Positions 1 through 5,329 of a stretch of 7,172 nt of DNA are shown here, piece by piece. The DNA comes from an uncultured Schwartzia sp. GTDB lineage: Bacteria; Bacillota; Negativicutes; Selenomonadales; Selenomonadaceae. The DNA lies in the NCBI GenBank assembly GCA_905373705.1, contig CAJPUA010000050.1, positions 1 through 7,172 of the forward strand, given 5' to 3'. Positions within the stretch are counted from its first letter, which is position 1; each line of letters starts with the position of its first letter. The notes beneath the pieces are model-generated. The model worked only from the letters and a program-made list of their open reading frames with translations, did no database searches and had not been told where the DNA came from. Made by a program: the position numbers and the translations under genes.

Positions 1-134
1 TTATAAGAAACAGCGATTACATCATCGATATGGGGCCCGGAGGCGGCGTGCAGGGCGGGCGTATTGTCGCCTGCGGAACGCCGGAAGAAATCGCCGCGTC
101 CTCGGAAAGCGTTACAGGGAAATATTTGATGTAG
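1..134 (+). CDS. uvrA: UvrA-type excinuclease ABC subunit A, C-terminal end (partial)
   Basis: Only the last 43 codons are present, read in the frame starting at base 3 and ending at TAG 132-134. The peptide contains DYIIDMGPGGG, then GGRIVACGTPEEIA and a final TGKYLM. This matches the conserved tail of UvrA, where a D-W/Y-I-I-D-L-G-P-x-G-G stretch follows the second ATPase domain's H-loop and is followed by GG-x-I-x-x-x-GTPEE and a TG-K/R-Y/F-L end. UvrA is the cytoplasmic ATPase that, with UvrB, finds bulky DNA lesions in nucleotide excision repair. None of the Walker, signature or zinc motifs are inside the window, so a shorter UvrA paralogue (drug-resistance or repair-associated type) cannot be excluded. 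The GPGGG in place of the commoner GPEGG is compatible with either. No T-rich terminator follows the stop, so read-through into the next gene is possible. Confidence 0.82.
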   Translation, partial: IRNSDYIIDMGPGGGVQGGRIVACGTPEEIAASSESVTGKYLM

Positions 135-173
135 AATGCCTCAGTGCATTCCTGTGCGTTAAGCGGAGAGAAA

Positions 174-182
174 GAAAGGCGG
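174..182 (+). promoter_or_regulatory. Weak ribosome binding site that decides the hydrolase start
   Basis: GAAAGGCGG lies 9 nt before TTG 192 and 18 nt before ATG 201. The longer reading from GTG 144 has no purine-rich site ahead of it. This favours TTG 192 as the start, with ATG 201 as the fallback. Confidence 0.45.
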
Positions 183-191
183 CACACGATA

Positions 192-914
192 TTGGACAGC
201 ATGAATGTAGCAGGGAAAACGATTCGTCTGTTTGCACCGGCACAAAACGGCGCGCCGCTGGTGGTTCTTCATACGGTGCAAAATGAAGGAGAAGCAGTAT
301 ACCAAGCGGTGCGAAACGGGACGACGGAAGATTTCGGGTTGGCGGCGATCGGCGGTCTGAATTGGGACGACGACATGTCCCCCTGGCCGATCCCGCCGCT
401 TTTCAAAGGTGATACACCCTGTACGGGAGGCGCGGATAAATATCTCGCAAAGCTGACGGGGGAGATTTTACCCGCGTTAAGGCGCAGTTTCTCCGTCGAA
501 CCGCGCTATATTGCGCTGGCCAGTTATTCCCTGGCGGGGCTGTTTGCCGTCTACGCTATGTATCATACTGCTGTATTTTCGCGGATTGCCAGCGTTTCCG
601 GTTCCTTTTGGTATCCCGGGTTTTTGGATTATGTGCGGCAGAATAAAATGACGCGAGCGCCGGAGCGATTGTATTTTTCTCTGGGGGATAAGGAAGCGCG
701 GTCAAAAAATAAAATCCTCCAATCAGTGGAGGAAAATACCCGTTGGCTGAAAAAGTGGTACGAAGATAACGGTATAGCGACAATTTTTGAGCTGAATCCC
801 GGCAACCATTTCCAAAACGCCGCGGAACGAATGGCCAGGGGAATATGCCGGATATTGCGTGAGGAAGGAGGAGCGCAATCGAACGGCTCTTTACAAAGTT
901 ATAAAAAATTATAA
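192..914 (+). CDS. Alpha/beta-hydrolase, putative esterase family
   Basis: The product is a cytoplasmic serine hydrolase of about 240 aa with no signal peptide or membrane segment; its substrate is not known. Numbering from TTG 192, a SYSLAG motif at 111-116 puts the nucleophile at Ser113, in the usual strand-elbow-helix context (YIALASYSLAGLFAVYA). SLGDKE places the acid at about Asp166, and NPGNHF places the catalytic His at about His206. The order Ser-Asp-His, the spacing and the total length fit the putative-esterase family (esterase D / IroE-like). The residue two before the nucleophile is Ser rather than the usual Gly. The start is uncertain: the frame is open back to GTG 144, but the only purine-rich site is at 174-182, which favours TTG 192 or ATG 201. 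The gene lies 57 nt after the uvrA stop on the same strand and could be co-transcribed. No clear terminator follows; the next promoter begins at about 921. Confidence 0.8.
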   Translation: MDSMNVAGKTIRLFAPAQNGAPLVVLHTVQNEGEAVYQAVRNGTTEDFGLAAIGGLNWDDDMSPWPIPPLFKGDTPCTGGADKYLAKLTGEILPALRRSFSVEPRYIALASYSLAGLFAVYAMYHTAVFSRIASVSGSFWYPGFLDYVRQNKMTRAPERLYFSLGDKEARSKNKILQSVEENTRWLKKWYEDNGIATIFELNPGNHFQNAAERMARGICRILREEGGAQSNGSLQSYKKL

Positions 915-920
915 TCCCTA

Positions 921-949
921 TTGCCAAAACGTGTATACTATGGTATCTT
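921..949 (+). promoter_or_regulatory. Probable sigma-A promoter of the leuA T-box leader
   Basis: TTGCCA (921-926) and TATCTT (944-949) are separated by 17 bp, with a TGn extension (941-943) directly before the -10 box. Transcription would begin near 955-957, just upstream of Stem I of the T-box. A TATAAT at 910-915 was considered, but it has no -35 box at a suitable distance. Confidence 0.6.
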
Positions 950-955
950 AATGTG

Positions 956-1231
956 CATAAAAGTGTGATAAATGCAAAGAAGAGGAATAGTAGCGCCCGG
1001 GAAATGTGGAGAGAGCCGCTGGCAGGTGAAAAGCGGACAGGAAGCGGGCGGGAACTCACCTCGGAGCAGCTTGCTGAACGCGCGTGCGTCGTAGGCGGAG
1101 CCGGGAACTGGCCGTTAAAACAGGAGGGCATAGGATAAGTGCCTGTAATGAGGGCGCGTCAAAGACGCGAAGCAGAGTGGTACCGCGAGGGTTAAGCCTT
1201 CGTCTCTTGTGAGGAGACGAAGGCTTTTTTT
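956..1231 (+). ncRNA. T-box riboswitch, tRNA-Leu specific (CUC specifier)
   Basis: This leader RNA binds uncharged tRNA-Leu and lets transcription continue into leuA when leucine is scarce. Stem I is visible as a lower helix GAGG 982-985 / CCUC 1059-1062 and an upper helix CGCCCG 994-999 / CGGGCG 1045-1050. The internal loop between them carries GAA-CUC-A, so the specifier is CUC (1055-1057), a leucine codon followed by the conserved purine. The distal part has AGAGAG and the helix CCGCU/AGCGG around a GGCAGGUGAAA loop. Stem III is CGCGUC 1155-1160 / GACGCG 1164-1169. The antiterminator pairs AGAG 1174-1177 with CUCU 1204-1207 and GCGAGGG 1185-1191 with CCUUCGU 1197-1203, leaving the 7-nt bulge UGGUACC (1178-1184). 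UGGU can pair with the ACCA end of tRNA. The 3' half of the antiterminator is also the 5' half of the terminator, giving the switch. The 5' end is estimated from the promoter. Confidence 0.95.
1194..1231 (+). terminator. Intrinsic terminator of the T-box (OFF state)
   Basis: A perfect 13-bp stem pairs AAGCCTTCGTCTC (1194-1206) with GAGACGAAGGCTT (1214-1226) around a 7-nt loop, and runs straight into a T tract ending at 1231. Bases 1197-1206 are shared with the antiterminator, so tRNA-stabilised antitermination and termination exclude each other. Confidence 0.95.
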
Positions 1232-1256
1232 GTAAAATGTTTGAGGAGGGGTTTTC

Positions 1257-2927
1257 ATGCAGAATTATACGAAGTATCAAAAAGGCTATTATCTGCCGCC
1301 GGTTTGCGATCTGAGCTGGGCGAAGAAGGAGTATCCGGAGCATGCGCCGATCTGGTGCAGCGTTGATCTGCGGGACGGCAATCAATCGCTGATCATTCCC
1401 ATGAGCCTTGAGGAGAAGATCGAGTTCTACAAGATGCTGGTCGCGATCGGCTTTAAGGAGATTGAAGTCGGCTTTCCCGCGGCTTCGGATACCGAATACG
1501 AATTTTTGCGGCGGTTGGTGGAGGAGGATCTTATTCCTGCCGACGTTACCGTTCAGGTGCTGACGCAGGCGCGGGAGCATATTATCAAAAAGACCTTCGA
1601 GGCCCTGGAGGGCGTTAAAAACGCTATCGTCCACGTCTACAATTCGACATCCTTCGCCCAGCGTCAGCAGGTGTTCCGTATGACGAAAGACGAGATTCGC
1701 CAGATTGCCGTCGACGGCGCGAAGCTCCTCAAAGAGCTGACGGAAAAAGCCGGGGCGGACTATCGATTCGAATATTCGCCGGAGAGCTTCACCGGAACCG
1801 AGCCCGAGTACGCGCTGGAGGTTTGCAACGCGGTCCTCGATGTCTGGCGCCCAACGGCCGAGCGCAAGGCGATTATCAATATTCCGGTGACCGTCGAGAT
1901 GTCCATGCCCCATATCTACGCCATGCAGGTCGCCTACATTTCGCAGAACCTGAAATATCGCGACAACGTTGTATTGTCGCTCCATCCGCACAACGACCGC
2001 GGCTGCGGCGTTGCCGACTCCGAGATGGGTCTTTTAGCTGGGGCCGACCGTATCGAAGGAACGCTCTTTGGCAACGGGGAGCGTACCGGCAACGCCGATA
2101 TCGTAACCATCGCCATGAATATGTTCGCGCTGGGGGTCGATCCGCAGCTCGATTTTACCCAGATGCCGAAGCTTGTCGATATGTACGAGCGGGTTACCAG
2201 AATGCACGTCCCCGATCGGCAGCCCTACGCGGGAAACCTTGTCTTCGCTGCGTTTTCCGGCTCCCATCAGGACGCTATCGCCAAGGGCATGAAGTGGCGC
2301 GAGGAGAAGGATCCCAGCCGCTGGACGGTACCGTATCTGCCCATTGATCCACAGGACGTGGGCCGCGAGTACGAAGCCGACGTTATCCGTATTAACAGTC
2401 AGTCCGGCAAGGGCGGCGTGGGTTTTATTATGGAGCAAAAATACGGTATCGTCATGCCGAAAAGCATGCGCGAGGATTTTGGGTACTTCATTAAGAGCGT
2501 GTCCGATCATCAGCATAAGGAGCTTTTACCGGACGAAATCTATCATATTTTCCAAAAAGAATACGTCAATGTCGACGCGCCTTATAAGCTGGGAGATTTC
2601 CTCTTAAAAAAAGAGCCGGACGGGCGGCGCGTCGGCGCTGTCACCATGAGAGTGAACGGCCGGGAGGAAATCTACGACGCGCACGGCAACGGCCGTCTTG
2701 ACGCTATCAGCAGCGCCCTTCAGAAAAATCTCGGCGTCTCTTATACGGATCTTACTTACAGCGAGCATGCGTTGGAAATCGGCCAGGCGTCACAGGCGAT
2801 GGCCTACATCGGGATCACCGCTCCCGATGGCCGCATCGTGTGGGGTGCGGGGCGGGATACCGACATCATTACCGCCTCGATTCTCGCTCTCGTCAGCGCC
2901 ATCAACCGCATGGTGAATGGGAAGTGA
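1257..2927 (+). CDS. leuA: 2-isopropylmalate synthase (type 2 LeuA)
   Basis: The enzyme condenses acetyl-CoA with 2-oxoisovalerate to give 2-isopropylmalate, the first committed step of leucine synthesis, in the cytoplasm. The 556-aa product is full length for the longer type-2 family. Residues ~30-310 form the DRE-TIM-type catalytic barrel: DLRDGNQ at 37-43 supplies the catalytic Arg39 and metal ligand Asp40, HPHNDRG at 243-249 supplies metal ligands His243 and His245, and GNGERTGNAD at 272-281 completes the site. A linker region and the C-terminal LeuA regulatory domain (about 430-556) follow; in this family that domain binds leucine for feedback inhibition. The ATG is supported by GAGGAGGGG at 1243-1251, 5 nt upstream. 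The gene follows a leucine T-box directly, so both transcription and probably activity respond to leucine. No leuC, leuD or leuB follows; the downstream gene is convergent. No damaged motif is seen. Confidence 0.97.
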   Translation: MQNYTKYQKGYYLPPVCDLSWAKKEYPEHAPIWCSVDLRDGNQSLIIPMSLEEKIEFYKMLVAIGFKEIEVGFPAASDTEYEFLRRLVEEDLIPADVTVQVLTQAREHIIKKTFEALEGVKNAIVHVYNSTSFAQRQQVFRMTKDEIRQIAVDGAKLLKELTEKAGADYRFEYSPESFTGTEPEYALEVCNAVLDVWRPTAERKAIINIPVTVEMSMPHIYAMQVAYISQNLKYRDNVVLSLHPHNDRGCGVADSEMGLLAGADRIEGTLFGNGERTGNADIVTIAMNMFALGVDPQLDFTQMPKLVDMYERVTRMHVPDRQPYAGNLVFAAFSGSHQDAIAKGMKWREEKDPSRWTVPYLPIDPQDVGREYEADVIRINSQSGKGGVGFIMEQKYGIVMPKSMREDFGYFIKSVSDHQHKELLPDEIYHIFQKEYVNVDAPYKLGDFLLKKEPDGRRVGAVTMRVNGREEIYDAHGNGRLDAISSALQKNLGVSYTDLTYSEHALEIGQASQAMAYIGITAPDGRIVWGAGRDTDIITASILALVSAINRMVNGK

Positions 2928-3062
2928 ACGGGAAGAACGTTCGCAGGCTCTTGTTCTCCTCGCTGTGATATCCCCGCCGACATAGCAGGATTTTTGGGGC
3001 GCCGCACAGAGCAAAATGTAAAAACGCCAATCGCATCAGCTTTTGCCTCCTTGTTACAAAAA

Positions 3063-3091
3063 CGCGGCGTCGCAAAGTAAGCGACGCCGCG
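3063..3091. terminator. Strong, probably bidirectional terminator between leuA and the TonB receptor gene
   Basis: CGCGGCGTCGC (3063-3073) pairs perfectly with GCGACGCCGCG (3081-3091) around a 7-nt loop. On the minus strand the stem lies 17 nt after the receptor stop codon and is followed by TTTTTG, a good intrinsic terminator. On the plus strand it is followed by TATATTTCTTCTGTTTTTT, a looser T-rich tract that could also end the leuA transcript. No other strong hairpin is seen in 2928-3062. Confidence 0.85.
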
Positions 3092-3108
3092 TATATTTCT
3101 TCTGTTTT

Positions 3109-5037
3109 TTAAAACGTATACTCCACGCCCATGAGGAAATTGCGGCCCGGTTGCGAATACCAGCCGTTCCCTCCCGGATTGCTCATGTCGTAGCACATAT
3201 CCGTATACATCCGGTTGAACAGGTTATTCAAGCGCACAAATACGTTCAGGCCTTCCACCGGCCGGTAGTTGACGCCCAAATTGCAGAGCCAGTAACTCTT
3301 ATAAGAGTCTGCAACATAAGGCTCCATCGCTTTACGGCCGGGGCGGCCAAAGACCCCTTTGACGCTGAGATTGGCATTGAACTTCGCCGCGTCGTAATGA
3401 AGGCCCAGATCCAAAACGCCCCGGGGAAGGTAGCCGTCGCGATTCGAATTTTGGAAAGAATTCCTGGCCGGGATGTGGAGATACGTATAGGCTGCCGTCA
3501 CGTTCCATTCCTTCGCCAACTGCCGCGCCACCTGGAGATCAAAGCCCGTGATGCGCTCATCCCCCGCGTTGTAATATTTCCACGTTATCGGGTTATACCC
3601 GATCAGATTGTCGGACATCGTGCGGAAGACGTGCGCCGCTACGGTCGTCTTGTCGTCGAGGCGAACGTTGCCGCCCAGCTCCACCGTGTGCCCCTTCTCC
3701 GGCTCTAACGTCTCGCTTCCAGAGGAGGGATTGTAAAGCTCATAGAGGTAAGGCGCGCGGAAAAATTCCTTATAGGATACGTACACATTGGCCCGGTCAT
3801 TGATATCGTAGGCGACGACGCCGCTGAGAGACGTATTCGAGCCGTATAACGAGTGATGAGAGAAGCGCACCCCCGGGGTGATGGTGAGTGCCCCGAACTT
3901 CATCGTATCCTGCAGGAAAAAGGCTTTGTTGGAAACCTCTCCCGTCATGCTGGGCGTGTATGCGTCCTGATATTTTTTCATTTTATCCTTGTAGTAATCA
4001 ACCCCCGCCACCAACGTGTGCGGCCCCGCCGTGTACGTCAGCTGATCGGAAATGCCCCAGGTTTGCTCGCGCATGAGCCAAAGATTCGCCGGATGATTCG
4101 TATTGTCGTCCAGATCCGAAGTCCGGGTGAAGAACGACAGCGTGTTGCGGAACGCGTCGTCGAACTTGTAGTCAAAGGCCAATGCCCATCTTTCGTTATT
4201 CTTCTCGCCTTCGGCGCGATTTCGGGTATAATTGCCTATCGCGTCAACTTCCGGCCGCTCGTAATTCAGCTTATAACGGCTGTAGCTCAGATTGACTTCG
4301 GCCCGATCGCCAAAGCGCTTGCCGATTTTGGCGTTGTAGGTCTGGCCGTCGATGTCGTTGATGGTGGTGTTGCCGTGGCCGTCCTTGTAATCTCCCATAT
4401 CATCCTTTTGCAGGCCCACCGCATAGTATAGGCCGTCCTTCGTACTGCCCTGATGGTAAAGATTGAAGGTATGCTTATCGTAGCTGCCGAAGGCCGCGGA
4501 AACCTTCGTCGATACTTCTCCGTTTTTTGGCTTGCGGGTAATGATATTGATGACGCCGCCCACCGCGTCCGATCCGTAAAGGGTGGAAGCCGAGCCTTTC
4601 AAGACTTCGATGCGCTCGATGGCGTCCATATTGCTGATTTCCGACGGCTGAAAGACGCTGAACGTCGAGCCATTCGTGTTGGCGCGCTGCCCGTCGATGA
4701 GCACGACCACATGGCTGGTGCCGTTGATGTAGAGATAGTCCGCCGAATAATTCGCGCCGGTGGCGCTGTAATTCTGAATGGTGACGCCGGGCACCTGGCG
4801 CAGGGCGTCGCTCACCGTCTGGTAGTGGTTCTCCTCAATATCCTTGCGGGTTACCACGTTGACGTTGGCATGGGCATCGAAATTCGTCTGCGACAGGCGA
4901 TTCGCCGTAACGACGATCTGGTCGAGATTAAACTCCTCCAATTGGTCATCGGCAGCTGCCGCCCCCGCCTGACCGGCCGAGCACGTCAAGGCGCCGAGGA
5001 GCGCCAGACAGAAAAGCCGCTTATTTCTTTTGGTCAT
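3109..5037 (-). CDS. TonB-dependent outer-membrane receptor (substrate unknown)
   Basis: The 642-aa product is an outer-membrane gated channel that takes up a scarce ligand such as a siderophore, heme or cobalamin, using energy from TonB-ExbBD. Residues 1-~28 are a signal peptide (basic MTKRNKR, hydrophobic core, then AGQAGAAAA). A TonB-box-like DQIVVTANR lies at 39-47. The plug domain spans about 55-170, with VVLIDGQRA and the hallmark ERIEVLKGSASTLYGSDAVG from about 141, then GGVINIITRKP. The barrel fills the rest, with an FRAPYLYELY motif at 426-435 and LEPEKG at 444-449, as in BtuB-, heme- and colicin-receptor-type proteins. It ends in FLMGVEYTF, with the C-terminal Phe expected for Bam-dependent assembly. 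Two Cys (585 and 615) sit in the late barrel. The ATG at 5037 is chosen over upstream in-frame ATGs because it begins the signal peptide and has GGAGAAGG six bases upstream. No transporter or TonB gene is adjacent, so the ligand cannot be assigned. Confidence 0.95.
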   Translation of the reverse strand: MTKRNKRLFCLALLGALTCSAGQAGAAAADDQLEEFNLDQIVVTANRLSQTNFDAHANVNVVTRKDIEENHYQTVSDALRQVPGVTIQNYSATGANYSADYLYINGTSHVVVLIDGQRANTNGSTFSVFQPSEISNMDAIERIEVLKGSASTLYGSDAVGGVINIITRKPKNGEVSTKVSAAFGSYDKHTFNLYHQGSTKDGLYYAVGLQKDDMGDYKDGHGNTTINDIDGQTYNAKIGKRFGDRAEVNLSYSRYKLNYERPEVDAIGNYTRNRAEGEKNNERWALAFDYKFDDAFRNTLSFFTRTSDLDDNTNHPANLWLMREQTWGISDQLTYTAGPHTLVAGVDYYKDKMKKYQDAYTPSMTGEVSNKAFFLQDTMKFGALTITPGVRFSHHSLYGSNTSLSGVVAYDINDRANVYVSYKEFFRAPYLYELYNPSSGSETLEPEKGHTVELGGNVRLDDKTTVAAHVFRTMSDNLIGYNPITWKYYNAGDERITGFDLQVARQLAKEWNVTAAYTYLHIPARNSFQNSNRDGYLPRGVLDLGLHYDAAKFNANLSVKGVFGRPGRKAMEPYVADSYKSYWLCNLGVNYRPVEGLNVFVRLNNLFNRMYTDMCYDMSNPGGNGWYSQPGRNFLMGVEYTF

Positions 5038-5043
5038 CTTTAT

Positions 5044-5051
5044 CCTTCTCC
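5044..5051 (-). promoter_or_regulatory. Ribosome binding site of the TonB receptor gene
   Basis: On the minus strand GGAGAAGG is followed by 6 nt and then ATG 5037. It fixes the start at the signal peptide even though the frame stays open upstream to 5172. Confidence 0.8.
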
Positions 5052-5106
5052 CTTCAAAATGAAAATGAATGATGGCGATATTTCCGGAAAAGTAATTTGC
5101 CGTAAT

Positions 5107-5143
5107 TTTTGGCATGCTTCGCTTTTCGCAGCATCCGCCAAAA
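5107..5143 (-). other. Hairpin in the 5' leader of the TonB receptor mRNA
   Basis: In the minus-strand RNA, UUUUGGC pairs with GCCAAAA (7 bp), a GG bulge follows, and AUGCU pairs with AGCAU (5 bp) around an 11-nt loop that can itself form a 2-bp GC/GC closure. The arms are 5137-5143 with 5107-5113, and 5130-5134 with 5114-5118. It lies inside the expected leader, about 65 nt before the start codon. No T tract follows, so it is not an intrinsic terminator. It does not match the motifs I know for cobalamin, FMN, TPP or similar riboswitches. Confidence 0.6.
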
Positions 5144-5176
5144 GACAGAAAATCGCTTCCCGAATATATCAAAGTA

Positions 5177-5206
5177 AGTTTAACCGATATACCGTCATAC
5201 GGTCAA
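5177..5206 (-). promoter_or_regulatory. Probable promoter of the TonB receptor gene, with overlapping inverted repeat
   Basis: On the minus strand, TTGACC (5206-5201) and TAAACT (5182-5177) are separated by 18 bp. Transcription would begin near 5170, giving a leader of about 130 nt. A perfect inverted repeat ACCGT-CAT-ACGGT at 5191-5203 overlaps the -35 box and the spacer, a typical repressor position. The regulator is unknown. Confidence 0.55.
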
Positions 5207-5264
5207 GGGAAAAGGGCATATCTTTGAAGCGTGGGGGAGAACGGAAAGGGAACAGGTAAAATAT

Positions 5265-5300
5265 AAGCCCCGAACGGCCGGTAAAGGCGGTTCGGGGCTT
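5265..5300 (-). terminator. Terminator of the HD-GYP gene
   Basis: AAGCCCCGAAC (5265-5275) pairs with GTTCGGGGCTT (5290-5300), 11 bp. An inner 3-bp GCC/GGC helix and a 6-nt loop extend it. On the minus strand the stem ends in TT and is followed by ATATTTTACC, a short U-rich tail. It lies 29 nt after the HD-GYP stop. The plus-strand side is not T-rich, so it serves mainly the minus strand. Confidence 0.75.
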
Positions 5301-5329
5301 AATGTGCAAAGGAGAAAATGTTCTCGTTC

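Noticed and set aside
134..151. GAATGC-CTCAGT-GCATTC inverted repeat right after the uvrA stop, as a terminator
   Set aside because: The stem is only 6 bp and no T tract follows on either strand. It may be chance or a minor processing site.
144..191. N-terminal extension of the hydrolase from GTG 144
   Set aside because: No ribosome binding site precedes it, and the added 16 residues do not resemble the conserved first strand, which begins around the VAGKTIRLFAP segment.
899..914. TTATAA-AAAA-TTATAA as a terminator of the hydrolase gene
   Set aside because: The stem is made only of A-T pairs, overlaps the stop codon and has no T tract.
1056..1991. Long minus-strand open frame of 311 codons opposite the T-box and leuA
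   Set aside because: It lies opposite a clearly conserved leuA and an RNA leader, its product shows no recognisable domain, and it is a side effect of GC-rich codon usage.
3853..4431. Plus-strand open frames opposite the TonB receptor gene (also at 3043-3708 and 4453-5259)
   Set aside because: They are antisense shadows of a well-supported receptor gene, with Arg/Val-rich low-information products and no family motif.
5038..5170. Cobalamin riboswitch in the receptor leader
   Set aside because: The leader is shorter than usual and I find no B12-box-like core; the hairpin present does not fit the cobalamin fold. A covariance search could overturn this.
5038..5172. N-terminal extension of the TonB receptor to the first in-frame ATG at 5172
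   Set aside because: It would bury the signal peptide 45 residues inside the protein, and the strong ribosome site lies just before ATG 5037.
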